DNA of 64,000 bases, taken from positions 1 through 64,000 of the forward strand of contig CANMQX010000013.1 of NCBI GenBank assembly GCA_947500135.1, in the 5' to 3' direction. Origin of the DNA: an uncultured Paracoccaceae bacterium (lineage in GTDB: Bacteria > Pseudomonadota > Alphaproteobacteria > Rhodobacterales > Rhodobacteraceae). Position numbers and translations under genes: made by a program. The notes beneath the pieces were generated by a model, which was not told the origin of the DNA, made no database searches, and saw only the letters and a list, made by a program, of their open reading frames with translations. Shown here in pieces: positions 44,201 to 53,223 of the stretch. Each line of letters begins with the position of its first letter. Position 1 is the first letter of the stretch.

Positions 44201-45844
44201 GATTACCTGCGCTCTGCCGCCGGGCTGATCAAGCAATATGCCTGGGCTTTCCCTGCCTTCAAGAAACCGCAAGGGGTCGAAAACCCGATGCAGCTGGATC
44301 TGGGGTCGCTGGAGGAAGAAGAGCTGGAAGGCATCCTTGATTTCGCATTTGAGCGTTATTTCAACGATAGCGGCCTCTTTGGCACGATCGAGGATGCGAT
44401 GGCGCGGGTCGCGCAGGTCAAGGAAATCGGCGTGACCGAGATTGCCTGCCTGATCGATTACGGCATCGATGTGGATCACGTCATGGAGGGCCTCAAACCG
44501 CTGGCCGAGGTGGTCAAACAGGCCAATGCCGATACCGGGCTGGCCGATGATGACTATTCCATTGCCGCCCAGATTGCCCGCCACAAGGTCACCCATCTGC
44601 AATGCACCCCGTCCATGGCGCAGATGCTGGTGATGAATGATGAGGCACGTGCCGCCTTGGCCGGGCTGGATCATATGATGGTCGGGGGCGAGGCCCTGCC
44701 CGGTGCGCTGGCTGATGAGCTGCGTGAATTGACCGGGGGCCATGTGGAAAACATGTATGGCCCGACCGAGACCACGATCTGGTCCACCACCCAGACCGCC
44801 ATGGCCGGTCAGGGGGCCATTTCCATCGGCACCCCGATTGCCAATACCCAAGTCTATGTGCTGGATGATGATTTGCAGCCTGTGCCCGTGGGTGTACCCG
44901 GCACGCTTTACATTGGTGGTGCTGGCGTCACCCGTGGCTATTTCGAACGCCCTGATTTGACGGAGGAACGGTTTATCCCTGATCCGTTCCATGCAGATGG
45001 GGGACGGATGTATAATACCGGCGATCTGGTGCGCTGGCGTCCCGATGGTGCCCTTGATTTCCTTGGCCGGGCCGATTTTCAGGTCAAGCTGCGCGGCTAC
45101 CGGGTCGAGCTGGGCGAGATCGAAGCGGTGATTGATGAATTTGCAGGCGTCCAGCAATCGGTTGTTGTTGCCCGTGAAGACACGCCCGGTGTGGTCCAGC
45201 TTGTGGGCTATCTGCTGGGCGATGCGGGTATCGATCAGGCCGCCTTGCGCGCCCATATGCTGGAAAGGCTGCCCGATTACATGGTGCCGCGCCATTTTGT
45301 ACCGCTCGATGCTTTCCCCCTGACCCCCAACAAGAAAGTGGACCGCAAGGCCCTGCCCGCCCCGCAGATCGGGCAAGCCGCTGTGACAGCCCCCAAACCG
45401 GCACCTGCGGCGGATGCGCCTGCCCCTCCTGTCACACCGGCGGCCAATATGGGATCAGCGGCCGAGATTACGGCAGCGATCAGTGCCATCTGGTCACGTA
45501 TCCTAGGGGTCCCACAGATCAGCCCCAAGGACAGTTTCTTTGATCTGGGGGGTCATTCCCTGCTGGCGGTGCAGGCGCATCGCGAGATCCGCAAGGATCT
45601 GGGTGTCGCCAAGCTGTCGATCACTGATATCTTCCGCGCGCCCACGCTTGAGGCGCTGAGTGCCATTGTGGCCAAGAAGACCGGCGGCGGGGTTGCCCCG
45701 GCGCCGCGCCCTGCGGCCCCGGCCACTGCAACACCCACGGCCCCGGCGGCTGCCGCACCTGCAGAGCCCGCCCCCGGCGGCAATGCCCGCAGTGACGCCA
45801 TGGCCCGCCGCCGTGAAATGCGGGCACGCCGGCAAAACCGGTGA
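41228..45844 (+). CDS. NRPS-like enzyme: formyltransferase, adenylation domain with inserted luciferase-like monooxygenase, carrier
   Basis: 1538 residues. The N-terminal formyltransferase domain has Asn92-Phe-His94 in NFHDGPLPRYAG and Asp130 in GGVDEG, the catalytic triad of the Fmt fold. A poorly conserved segment (about 310-490) resembles the end of a condensation domain but lacks HHxxxDG. The adenylation domain starts near 497, has YTSGSTGRPKG at 658-668, then FDISVLELFW. It is interrupted at about 743-1096 by an FMN-dependent luciferase-like monooxygenase of the MupA/Atu3671 type (MDFSLYYWGNDDG...). It resumes with YGPTET at 1177 and YNTGDLVRW. The carrier has Ser1444 in LGGHSL, then a Pro/Ala-rich tail. 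GGAGAA precedes ATG 41228. Confidence 0.93.
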   Translation: MSQFSAVIIGNESLAIQCAEMLREGGHDLQAVITRNPDIKSWAADAGITTYASDTDLAAALSGHSFDWLLSIANLDMIPDAVLALSKRGAVNFHDGPLPRYAGLNAPVWALLGGEVEYGISWHMISGGVDEGALLAQQFFDIAPDETTLTLNTKCYGAAIESFPTVMGKLAQADPVLTAQDLSQRSYFAKNDRPAAAGRLDFTRTARNITTLVRALDHGTYWNPLTCPKFEASGKVWLVSNASAGNAAADSPAGTVLAVEDDSLTVATATAPVTLGGLRDATGAPVSASTIAAVGDTLPSPDADMAAALTAALKATLKSEPQWRARLEQMSHASLPLIDMAAEAGEVTETTLAGDPDDLRRAMAALALGLNEDVDVTLALHLGDDHPGYLNSWGPVSAVDLAGSIASAQALGPFAADLIARTPGLDRPVTPALGLSEDAHIDGAALTLGGQTLFADTGKIAPDAVTLMADRLTHMAAQIAKGDAPTLLPDAERQKVLFDWNATTADFPADQCIHQAFEAQVARTPDAEALSFEGESLTYAQLNARANEMAHILMGMGVGPDAIVGLHLPRSSALLIAALAIMKAGGAYLPMDPAYPADRTALYIEDSKTQIIVTDTTLAAALPDTDAKVLAVDDLSAAPSSDNPDSAVTSANLAYMIYTSGSTGRPKGVMVAHRNVANFFTGMDARISHDPAGVWMAVTSLSFDISVLELFWTLARGFKLVISGDESRALVAGDSPASNAGGMDFSLYYWGNDDGVGRDKYRTLLEGAQFGDKHGFCAVWTPERHFHAFGGPYPNPSVTGAAVAAVTKNLAVRAGSCVAPLHHTARIAEEWAVIDNITNGKTGLAIASGWQPDDFILRPENTPPKNKPAMFEQIKDLRKLWSGEKVAFPRADGEMHEVLTQPRPVSKKLNVWVTTAGNPETWKEAGRNGCNVLTHLLGQSVDEVGEKITLYHAALREAGHDPADFTVTLMLHSFLADTRDHAREIAREPMKDYLRSAAGLIKQYAWAFPAFKKPQGVENPMQLDLGSLEEEELEGILDFAFERYFNDSGLFGTIEDAMARVAQVKEIGVTEIACLIDYGIDVDHVMEGLKPLAEVVKQANADTGLADDDYSIAAQIARHKVTHLQCTPSMAQMLVMNDEARAALAGLDHMMVGGEALPGALADELRELTGGHVENMYGPTETTIWSTTQTAMAGQGAISIGTPIANTQVYVLDDDLQPVPVGVPGTLYIGGAGVTRGYFERPDLTEERFIPDPFHADGGRMYNTGDLVRWRPDGALDFLGRADFQVKLRGYRVELGEIEAVIDEFAGVQQSVVVAREDTPGVVQLVGYLLGDAGIDQAALRAHMLERLPDYMVPRHFVPLDAFPLTPNKKVDRKALPAPQIGQAAVTAPKPAPAADAPAPPVTPAANMGSAAEITAAISAIWSRILGVPQISPKDSFFDLGGHSLLAVQAHREIRKDLGVAKLSITDIFRAPTLEALSAIVAKKTGGGVAPAPRPAAPATATPTAPAAAAPAEPAPGGNARSDAMARRREMRARRQNR

Positions 45845-46479
45845 GCCATGATGCGCTTGCTGGGGCCCTGCGCACGATGCTGGGCCCTGCTGTCGGGATT
45901 GGGATCACCGATCCGGCGGATGCGATTGATGATCTGTGGGATGTCGAAAACCCTGCCATGGCCCGGGCCATCCCCAAACGCCGATACGAGTTTGCCGCTG
46001 GCAGACGTGCCGCCCGCACCGCCATGGCCGCCCTTGGCCTGCCGCATGCTGCAGTCCCGTCAGGGCCTGACCGTGCGCCGGGCTGGCCTGCCGGGCTGAC
46101 AGGGTCGATTGCCCATTGCGATGCGGTTTGTATCGCAGCCGTCAGCCAAAACCACCGCAGCATCGGGATTGATATCGAACCGGCGGAGGATTTACCCGCA
46201 GATCTGATCACAATCATCTGCACCGATGCGGAACAGGCATGGTTGCCGCAAACCGGGCGCGGGCGCGTGGCCAAACAGATCTTCAGCGCCAAGGAGGCCG
46301 TTTATAAGGCCCAGTATCCTTTGACCGGACGGATCATCGGGTTTGATGACCTGAATTTATCGCCTGCGGGGGATGGGTGCCTTGCCATTACATTCACCGA
46401 TCCCGCAATGCCTGCCGCATTACAATCTGTCACCTTCACCGAGGTCGGAAATATGTTCATTTCCGCTTGCAAATGCTGA
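45841..46479 (+). CDS. 4'-phosphopantetheinyl transferase (Sfp/EntD type)
   Basis: 212 residues. RRYEFAAGRRAARTAMAALG, TGSIAHCDAVCIAAVS, SIGIDIEPAEDLP and FSAKEAVYKAQYP are the four family motifs; Asp and Glu of GIDIE and Glu of KEAVYK bind the magnesium ion. It transfers phosphopantetheine from CoA to Ser1802 of the PKS and Ser1444 of the NRPS-like protein. The start is GTG 45841, giving a GTGA overlap with the NRPS stop, so it is translated with its target. Confidence 0.93.
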   Translation: MSHDALAGALRTMLGPAVGIGITDPADAIDDLWDVENPAMARAIPKRRYEFAAGRRAARTAMAALGLPHAAVPSGPDRAPGWPAGLTGSIAHCDAVCIAAVSQNHRSIGIDIEPAEDLPADLITIICTDAEQAWLPQTGRGRVAKQIFSAKEAVYKAQYPLTGRIIGFDDLNLSPAGDGCLAITFTDPAMPAALQSVTFTEVGNMFISACKC

Positions 46480-46550
46480 ACGCCCTACTGGATTTTCACC
46501 CGTCTGCGTTTACGTAACCCCATATAGTATTGTCTTGATAGGTCCTGATC

Positions 46551-47492
46551 ATGTTGCGACGTCTGAAGCTTATTTATATCGCCCCGATCGTGTTGGTGTT
46601 GGGGGCCTTCGGGATCTGGACGCGCTTTGCGGTCCCTGCCCCGCTGGATGCCGAACAGACCGATGCGCTTTACGCCAATCCGGCCCCTGCCCCTGCCGGT
46701 CCGATGAAAGTGCTGCATCTGGGTCATAGCCTTGTCGGCTATGATGTGCCCGCAATGCTGACGCAACTGGCCGAGGAAGGCCATGATTATCACAGCCAGC
46801 TTGGCTGGGGGACATTTCTGAAAGCCCATTGGGATGAAGACCACCCACGCAAAGGGTTTGCGGAATCCAATGTGCATCCGCAATTCCGCGACGGGCATGA
46901 GGCGCTGGCATCGGGCGATTACGATGCTGTTGTGCTGACCGAGGCTGTCGAAATCCGGGATTCCATCAAATATATGGAAAGCCCCCTGATGCTGCATAAC
47001 CTGACCGACAAGGCCCGGACAAACCGGCCTGATATGCGTGTCTATTTTTATGAAACCTGGCACCCGCTGGATGATCCCGAAGGCTGGCTGACCCGGATCG
47101 ACCGCGATCTGGAAAAATACTGGGAAACCGAAATCCTGCGCCGGGCGCTGAATTACGAAAAAGACCCGCAGCCGATCTATATGATCCCCGGTGGTCAGGT
47201 CATGGCGCGCCTGACCCGCCATATCGAAGACGGTGGCGGGGTTGGTCCGCTGACGACCCGCGAGGACCTGTTTTCGGACAATATCCACTTCAATGATTAT
47301 GGCGCCTATCTGATGGCGCTGACCCATTATGCGGTGCTTTATCAGCGCTCGCCTGTGGGCTTGCCGCATGCGTTGACCAAGGCGGATGGCACCCCTGCCG
47401 ATGATCCCGGTCCAGAGGCCGCCCGGCTGATGCAAGAGATCGTCTGGCAGGTCGTGACGGGGTATCCCAAGACCGGTGTGCCGCAAAACTAG
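46551..47492 (+). CDS. Membrane-anchored SGNH-hydrolase-like protein
   Basis: 313 residues. A single N-terminal membrane helix (about 5-25) and a short Pro/Ala-rich linker lead to the periplasmic domain. MKVLHLGHSLVGYD holds a Ser60 nucleophile in a GHSL version of the GDSL block, and SDNIHFNDYGAYLMAL gives Asp243 and His246 in the usual D-x-x-H. Such proteins are esterases or O-acetyltransferases acting on cell-surface glycans. A role in trimming or adding acyl groups on the polysaccharide is likely but not proven. Confidence 0.7.
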   Translation: MLRRLKLIYIAPIVLVLGAFGIWTRFAVPAPLDAEQTDALYANPAPAPAGPMKVLHLGHSLVGYDVPAMLTQLAEEGHDYHSQLGWGTFLKAHWDEDHPRKGFAESNVHPQFRDGHEALASGDYDAVVLTEAVEIRDSIKYMESPLMLHNLTDKARTNRPDMRVYFYETWHPLDDPEGWLTRIDRDLEKYWETEILRRALNYEKDPQPIYMIPGGQVMARLTRHIEDGGGVGPLTTREDLFSDNIHFNDYGAYLMALTHYAVLYQRSPVGLPHALTKADGTPADDPGPEAARLMQEIVWQVVTGYPKTGVPQN

Positions 47493-48092
47493 GACGATTC
47501 GACCCGTTCAATAACAATGCATGGTTGTTTGCTGCCAAATCCGTTTGTGCGGCGCTGTGGTTTTGTCCGTCAGACCGACACAATACCCGTCGAGTCGTCA
47601 TGACAGTTTCCAAAACCCAGCTACTTTGCCGATAGCCGCACAGGCCCGCACACGTTCACCTTGCGTCATGGGCAGGATTTCGCCCATTCGCGAGCGAGTT
47701 ACCGCTAACTTTGTCAACGCCTTCAAAACCAGATCAGCCTTATTTTGCAGGGAAATTCAAACCATTAGACCTGTAGAAATTTTCATGAGCGCCTTTTCAC
47801 CGACACATTTCAGCCATACCGGTTGCATGCTTTTGGCCCCAGATGTTCCTTGTTGCCAATTCTGCTAACTAATCCGTATCAAAACACGCTCAAACAGGTG
47901 CGACATGTCGAAACTTTCCTCATTTGGGGATCAACCAAGCCGGAGATCACCACCATAAACGGAAGATTAAGGGCATATCGGCCAAACAGGGACCATGGCC
48001 GCGCTCTTACACCAGTTTGATCAAGACTAATCGGGACCTCTCTCACTCTACCCAACTCACCCACTCACGAATGAACATAAGGTTTGGCTCAC
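47493..48092. other. 600-bp intergenic region, no convincing gene
   Basis: No credible coding gene. A 115-codon open frame at 47521-47868 has no ribosome-binding site and an unstructured, cysteine-scattered product, so I treat it as chance. A weak promoter-like pair TTGCCA (47853-47858) and GTATCA (47876-47881), 17 bp apart, and a 10-bp palindrome CGACATGTCG (47901-47910) lie 180-240 bp before the PA14/beta-helix gene. The length suggests separate regulation of that gene and a long 5' leader. Confidence 0.5.
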
Positions 48093-51000
48093 ATGTCCTC
48101 TCGCGACAGAAACCTCTCTGCTCTCATCGCCGCTGGCCTTGACCGAAACGCAGCCTCAAAGGGTCCGGCGTTTGACATCACCGTGCCGGGCTTCTCGGCG
48201 AAGTTCTTTGCGCTGGACGGCATGGTCTCATCACTGGATGAGATCGATTTTTCGGCTGATCCTGATGCCACCGCGATCGTCAATGACGTCTATTACCAGG
48301 GTGATGGGTCTTTCTGGCTTGGCGGCCCGACCGATATGTTCGCAGCCCAGTTCGAAGGCACGCTGACGGTCGAGACCGCGGGCGAATATCGCTTCAACCT
48401 GAATTCCGATGACGGGTCATCCCTGTCGATCGATGGCGCCGAAATCATCGGCAATGATGGTCTGCATGGCGCGATGACCGAAACGGGAACGGTTTATCTT
48501 GCAGCCGGTACACACCAGATCGACATCAAATATTTTGAAGCCGGCGGTGATCAGACCCTGCGGCTGGATTGGGCCGGGCCTGACACCAATGGTGCGATGA
48601 CCCGCCTGACTGATGATCATGTCAATCATGATATTGACCAGTTCATCATCGCCAACCAGTCCTACAAGGCCCGCAGGCGCGACAGCTTTGATTTTGAATG
48701 GTCCGGTGGAAAGGGCGACACGTCCAAGCCCGCGACACCACTGCCAACGCCCGATCCAGAACCAACGCCTGATCCAGAGCCAACGCCTGATCCGGAACCA
48801 ACACCCGATCCAGAACCAACGCCTGATCCGGAACCAACACCCGATCCGGAGCCAACGCCTGATCCGGAACCAACACCCGATCCGGAGCCAACACCTGATC
48901 CGGAACCAACACCCGATCCGGAGCCAACACCTGATCCGGAACCAACACCCGATCCGGAGCCAACACCCGATCCGGAGCCAACACCCGATCCGGAGCCAAC
49001 ACCAACGCCCACACCGCCAACTGGCGAAGATCAGGGCGGCGATTCAAGCGGTGGCGGCACCGGGGAAGAGGTGCCAACCAGTTCCGGCTCTTATTCGGTG
49101 GCAGGTGGCCGGGTCACAACCCTGGCCGTTGATAACCTGGACAGCGTCGCGAATATCCGCATCATCAATGGCCCCGATCACGGGACCCTGACAGTGAACC
49201 CGGATAATACGATGGCACTTGTGCTGAGCATGGAGCATGAGTTCAACGGTGCGCTCGATATCAGCTATGAGGTGACCTATAATGACGGGTCATCGCGGAT
49301 CTTCAATGACGACATCCAGGTCGCGCGCACGACACAGGATAAAGGCTGGGGTGACGGCACGTTCTACATGCTGGAAACCGATGCCAGCGATGATGTGATC
49401 GTCGAAACCGGTGACAACCACCGCAAAGTGTTCATTTCCGGTGATGATGACGCGCTGAGCCTGTCTGATATCGCGGCCCTGGAAGGGATTTCCGTGGGTC
49501 AGATTGACCGCAGATGGATGAGCGAGCATCAGGAATATGGTGCCACCGAGGGCATGGCCCTGGATGCCCAGGCCGGTATGATGATGTGGTATGCCATCAC
49601 TGGTGTTGGTACCGATCCGTCATCGCATTGGCTGATGTTCGAACGCGGCTATGAATATAATAATCTTGGCCGTGTCATCGACAGTGGCACATTGGGTGAA
49701 GATCCGCTGCACCCAATCCATATTACCGCTTATGGTGAAGGCGACCGGCCGACCATTAACTCGACCATCACCACGACACAGGTTGATAGCCAGAACATCG
49801 TCTTTTCCGATCTGGAACTGACCGCCGGCTTCTCATCGCTGGGCGGTGAAAACATGCTGATGCATAACATGGATATCAGCAACAATTCCGCTGAGGCCCA
49901 TACCGGGATGGGGCTGAATGTCGTCCGGGTTGACGGCTTTACGCTGCATAATTCCTCTGTCACGGATACATACCGTCCGGATCAGGCAGGCAGCACATGG
50001 GGTGTGCATCACACATCTGGCGCGCATATCGCCGAAAATGACGGCGTTCTGATCGAAGGCACATTGTTTGACCGCAACGGTTTTGCCGAAGACTGGCGCA
50101 CTGATGCCTCCACCGCGGGTGGCCAGGCGCCGACGCAATTTGTCCATAACATCTATGTGCAGGACAATGTGGATGACTTCACCCTGCGCGACAGCATCCT
50201 GATGCAAGGTGGTTCAATCGGGGCCAAGATCCGCACCGGTGGTTTCCTGGAAGACAATGTCATCATCGAAGCCAATGTTGCGGCCTCTTTGCTGGGCGGT
50301 GTGCCGTCCAACCAAAGCGGCATCCGGACCGGGAACTTCACCCTTGCCACGGATAACGTGATCACATCCGCCGGACACCGGCAGCGTGATGACCAGTCTA
50401 ACGGGGCGCTTTCACGCGGGATCGACAATGCGGGGATGGATACTGTTCTGCTGGACAATATCATCGCCCATCTGGCCGATCCCAATAATGCTGCTGAACA
50501 GGCTGAAAAGACGACGATTAGCGAGTCGCAGAACAACTTCCTCGATACGCCCTATTTCGACGATACCACTGTCTTTAACTGGGATAATGACAAGAATGTT
50601 GACGGGCTTGATCAGAATATTCTGAACGCCACCACGATCCAGATCTTTACGCAGCAGTTGTTGAACAACCCCAATGCAACAATCGCTGATCTGGCCAATT
50701 TCCTGCGTGCCCAGGCCTTTGGTGAGCTGGACACAGTGGTTGATGCCGATCTGATCATTGCCTTCTTCCAAGCAGGCTTTGGTCTGTCCGTCGATGACCG
50801 TCTGACAGCAGAAACCCTGCGCTTTACCCCCAATGATCTGGCTGATGGGATTCGTTGGGATAACCGCCTGAACTGGAGCACCGAAGACCTGCCGGGCACG
50901 ATCAACGGCGATTCCGTTGATCTGGGCGGCAACTGGGTCAATTACGGTGGCACGAATACCATCGCAAACCTCGATTTCGGGTCTGGTGGCACGTTGAATG

Positions 51001-51734
51001 TCACCCATGGCCGTCTGAACGTCACTGGGCAGACCGCCGCTGGTGCAGATGGTGCCGAGTTGAACATCAGTGATGCCGGCCAGATCTGGATCAATGGCTT
51101 TGCCGATACAGACACGCTGGATGTGAATGTTGATGGCGGCCGCTTTGCCAATACCGGGCTCTTTAACGGGGCCACCGACATGAACGTCACCGATGGGCAG
51201 GCTATTCTGGCCACCGGCGGGGCGGATTTCATCCTGCGCGATGGCAGCACGCTGGAAGTGACCGGGGATGACGGGAAAACCGGCTTTGACGGTAATAATG
51301 GCGGCACGGCTGTCTTGCTATTGGATGATGATGCAACCCTGCGCTTTGACGTAGAGAATGGTCAGCTTGGTATCATCTCGGAATTCCGGTCCGGTGCTTT
51401 TGGGGATGCCCCGAATGTGCAGTCTGGTGTCAATCTTGGCGATGCCACACTTGCGCTGGACCTGTCCGGCCGTGGCAGCACGATCACATCCGATGTGCTG
51501 ATTGATGTCGACGACCTGATCGGCCAGTTCGAGGATCTTGACGTGACCGGCCTTGCCGGCAACCGCAATGCGGAAGTGGTCATCGACTACAACACCGACA
51601 CAGTCACCTTGAATGTGACCGCAGGGTCCGGCCAAAGCACGATCCGCACTGTTGGTGACGAAGATAATGCGCGCGCCAACAATGATCTTTGGGCTGCCCT
51701 GAATGATGGGCATGGGATCTACGATCTGGCCTAA
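48093..51734 (+). CDS. Large PA14 / Pro-rich repeat / beta-helix surface protein
   Basis: 1213 residues. A PA14-like domain lies at about 50-160 ([28 protein letters not shown]...[17 protein letters not shown]), a glycan-binding fold. A stiff linker of fourteen DPEPTP units follows (about 219-303), then a parallel beta-helix region (about 430-760: [40 protein letters not shown]). The last 300 residues are short repeated strands like an adhesin passenger. No Sec signal peptide is visible and the N terminus is hydrophilic, so a type I or other leaderless route is likely. ATG 48093 is preceded by ATAAGG. It may be a polysaccharide-binding adhesin or lyase. Confidence 0.75.
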   Translation: MSSRDRNLSALIAAGLDRNAASKGPAFDITVPGFSAKFFALDGMVSSLDEIDFSADPDATAIVNDVYYQGDGSFWLGGPTDMFAAQFEGTLTVETAGEYRFNLNSDDGSSLSIDGAEIIGNDGLHGAMTETGTVYLAAGTHQIDIKYFEAGGDQTLRLDWAGPDTNGAMTRLTDDHVNHDIDQFIIANQSYKARRRDSFDFEWSGGKGDTSKPATPLPTPDPEPTPDPEPTPDPEPTPDPEPTPDPEPTPDPEPTPDPEPTPDPEPTPDPEPTPDPEPTPDPEPTPDPEPTPDPEPTPDPEPTPTPTPPTGEDQGGDSSGGGTGEEVPTSSGSYSVAGGRVTTLAVDNLDSVANIRIINGPDHGTLTVNPDNTMALVLSMEHEFNGALDISYEVTYNDGSSRIFNDDIQVARTTQDKGWGDGTFYMLETDASDDVIVETGDNHRKVFISGDDDALSLSDIAALEGISVGQIDRRWMSEHQEYGATEGMALDAQAGMMMWYAITGVGTDPSSHWLMFERGYEYNNLGRVIDSGTLGEDPLHPIHITAYGEGDRPTINSTITTTQVDSQNIVFSDLELTAGFSSLGGENMLMHNMDISNNSAEAHTGMGLNVVRVDGFTLHNSSVTDTYRPDQAGSTWGVHHTSGAHIAENDGVLIEGTLFDRNGFAEDWRTDASTAGGQAPTQFVHNIYVQDNVDDFTLRDSILMQGGSIGAKIRTGGFLEDNVIIEANVAASLLGGVPSNQSGIRTGNFTLATDNVITSAGHRQRDDQSNGALSRGIDNAGMDTVLLDNIIAHLADPNNAAEQAEKTTISESQNNFLDTPYFDDTTVFNWDNDKNVDGLDQNILNATTIQIFTQQLLNNPNATIADLANFLRAQAFGELDTVVDADLIIAFFQAGFGLSVDDRLTAETLRFTPNDLADGIRWDNRLNWSTEDLPGTINGDSVDLGGNWVNYGGTNTIANLDFGSGGTLNVTHGRLNVTGQTAAGADGAELNISDAGQIWINGFADTDTLDVNVDGGRFANTGLFNGATDMNVTDGQAILATGGADFILRDGSTLEVTGDDGKTGFDGNNGGTAVLLLDDDATLRFDVENGQLGIISEFRSGAFGDAPNVQSGVNLGDATLALDLSGRGSTITSDVLIDVDDLIGQFEDLDVTGLAGNRNAEVVIDYNTDTVTLNVTAGSGQSTIRTVGDEDNARANNDLWAALNDGHGIYDLA
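48749..49000 (+). repeat. Fourteen tandem 18-bp units coding PEPTPD
   Basis: Fourteen units of 18 bp with the pattern RCCYGATCCRGARCCAAC run without a break inside the PA14/beta-helix gene. Variation is limited to four third-position or synonymous sites, and the last units (12-14) are identical, a sign of recent unit duplication or slippage. The product is a rigid, acidic Pro-rich spacer. Confidence 0.93.
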
Positions 51735-51758
51735 AGCACCATACTGATCAAACAGAAC

Positions 51759-51791
51759 AAGACCCGCCCATTTTTGAGGCGGGTCTTTTTT
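51759..51791 (+). terminator. Rho-independent terminator after the PA14/beta-helix gene
   Basis: AAGACCCGCC (51759-51768) and GGCGGGTCTT (51778-51787) form a perfect 10-bp stem with a nine-base T-rich loop, followed by further Ts. It lies 25 bp after the stop codon and ends that transcript before the GT4 gene. Confidence 0.9.
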
Positions 51792-51922
51792 CGTTCACCA
51801 CGCCCATGTTTGAAAATGGCATCATCAACTTGGACCATGCCCAACATGCGGCTATACATGCGCCCAGATGCGCAGTACTGCCCTGCCGGATATTGTCATG
51901 CTATTGTTTTAAAGTAGGTTTT

Positions 51923-53110
51923 ATGCCCCGACTGTTGATGATCGCCCCTGCACCCGTCAGCCAGATTGGCGATGGCAAGGTCCGCCTTGACGTCAAATTC
52001 GCGGCGGGCATGGCGTTTCAGGCGGCACAATGGGATGGCCCTGTCACATGCTTGTTGCGTAACACCGATCACGACATTCCCTTTGGTGATGATTATGTCA
52101 TGGCCGATTTACCGTTTGATTTGCAGATTGTGCCGGCAGGCCAGCCGATCACTGTTGATATGCTGCAGGCTGGCGATGTCATCGCCGCATCGGCCGATAT
52201 GCATGATGCGCTGCATCTGGGTGACCCGGCCGCGCGCCCGGCAGGCACAAGCATCATCTATGCCATCGAATATGATCTTGAAACGCGCCTGACCGTGCTG
52301 AGGCTGCAGCAGCACAGAAACATCCTGCGCAAGCTGCGTTCCGCCCTATGGCTTTACCAGCAAGAACGGCGGCGCAAGGCGGCGTTTCGTGCAGCGGACG
52401 CAATACAGGCCAATGGCTATCCCGCCCAGCAGGCCTATGCCCATCTGGCCAAGGATACGCTTTTATATCTTGATGGCCGGATGTCGGGTGCCATGATGGC
52501 AACCCCGGAACAACAAGCCGCCCGGGCAGCGCATCTGAATGCCGGGCAACCGATCAGGCTTGTTCATTCGGGGCGACTGGAACCGATGAAAGGCGCGCAG
52601 GATCTGATCCCCACTGTGACCGCATTGCACAAGGCCGGGGTGGATTTCACCCTGGATATCTTTGGCGTTGGCAGCCTGTCAGATGATATTGCAGCGGGCG
52701 CCAGTGCCGTCGGTCTGCAAGATCAGATCACATTGCATGGGGCGGTTGATTTCGAAACCGCGCTGGTCCCGTTCATTGCGGATAACGCCGATCTTTTCCT
52801 GTCCTGCCACAGGCAATCGGACCCGTCCTGCACCTATCTGGAAACCATGGGCTGCGGCGTGCCGACAATTGGCTATAACAACAGGATGTGGGCCGCCCTG
52901 TCAGAAAAATCCAAAGCCGGCTGGGCCGTCCCGCTGGGTCAGACAAATGCGCTGGTGCAGAAAATTGTCGCCTTGGATCAGGATCGCGCGCCATTGATCG
53001 CCGCCTCGCAGCACGCATTAGCCTTTGCCCGGGCGCATGATTTTGAGTGTGAATTCAACAAACGTATGGCGCATTTTGCGCGGTTTGCGGGCATAGTCCC
53101 CGCCCGGTGA
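51923..53110 (+). CDS. Glycosyltransferase family 4, paralogue of the one at 7.0 kb
   Basis: 395 residues. PIRLVHSGRLEPMKGAQDLIPTV opens the donor domain near 210, and SCHRQSDPSCTYLETMGCGVPTIGYNN is the donor-binding block, matching the GT4 at 7036-8241 almost position by position, with similar endings (FA-H-FE--F--RM-H-----GI). The ATG at 51923 follows AAAGTAGG; the open frame extends to 51806 but that part overlaps the terminator side. The two paralogues probably add similar sugars at different points of the repeat unit. Confidence 0.87.
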   Translation: MPRLLMIAPAPVSQIGDGKVRLDVKFAAGMAFQAAQWDGPVTCLLRNTDHDIPFGDDYVMADLPFDLQIVPAGQPITVDMLQAGDVIAASADMHDALHLGDPAARPAGTSIIYAIEYDLETRLTVLRLQQHRNILRKLRSALWLYQQERRRKAAFRAADAIQANGYPAQQAYAHLAKDTLLYLDGRMSGAMMATPEQQAARAAHLNAGQPIRLVHSGRLEPMKGAQDLIPTVTALHKAGVDFTLDIFGVGSLSDDIAAGASAVGLQDQITLHGAVDFETALVPFIADNADLFLSCHRQSDPSCTYLETMGCGVPTIGYNNRMWAALSEKSKAGWAVPLGQTNALVQKIVALDQDRAPLIAASQHALAFARAHDFECEFNKRMAHFARFAGIVPAR

Positions 53111-53168
53111 TCCAAAAGACCCATCTGGCCCAAAAACCTTGCATACCGCATCGCTCCCCAGCGTTCTT

Positions 53169-53185
53169 GTTTACATTGGGTAAAC
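53169..53185. promoter_or_regulatory. Inverted repeat upstream of the VPLPA-CTERM gene
   Basis: GTTTAC-attgg-GTAAAC is a perfect 6-bp inverted repeat with a five-base spacer, 39 bp before ATG 53224. A second small inverted repeat CTAAC/GTTAG follows at about 53192-53210, spanning the ribosome-binding site GAGGAAA. Either could be a regulator site or an RNA hairpin limiting translation. Confidence 0.35.
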
Positions 53186-53223
53186 TGTCCGCTAACGAGG
53201 AAATGTTAGAAAGTGTGAGTGTT

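Noticed and set aside
43769..45376. 535-codon minus-strand open frame opposite the NRPS-like gene
   Set aside because: It is antisense to the monooxygenase insert and the second half of the A domain, has no ribosome-binding site and no recognisable motif.
47521..47868. 115-codon frame in the long intergenic gap
   Set aside because: No ribosome-binding site, no family-like sequence and no coupling with neighbours. Chance is the simpler explanation.
48749..49000. Regular repeats considered as a CRISPR array
   Set aside because: The 18-bp units are directly adjacent with no spacers, stay in one reading frame and have no cas genes nearby.
48662..49012. Minus-strand frame coding an almost perfect GSGV repeat
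   Set aside because: It is the reverse reading of the 18-bp PEPTPD repeats. The plus-strand protein continues through the repeat with folded domains on both sides, so the minus product is an artefact.
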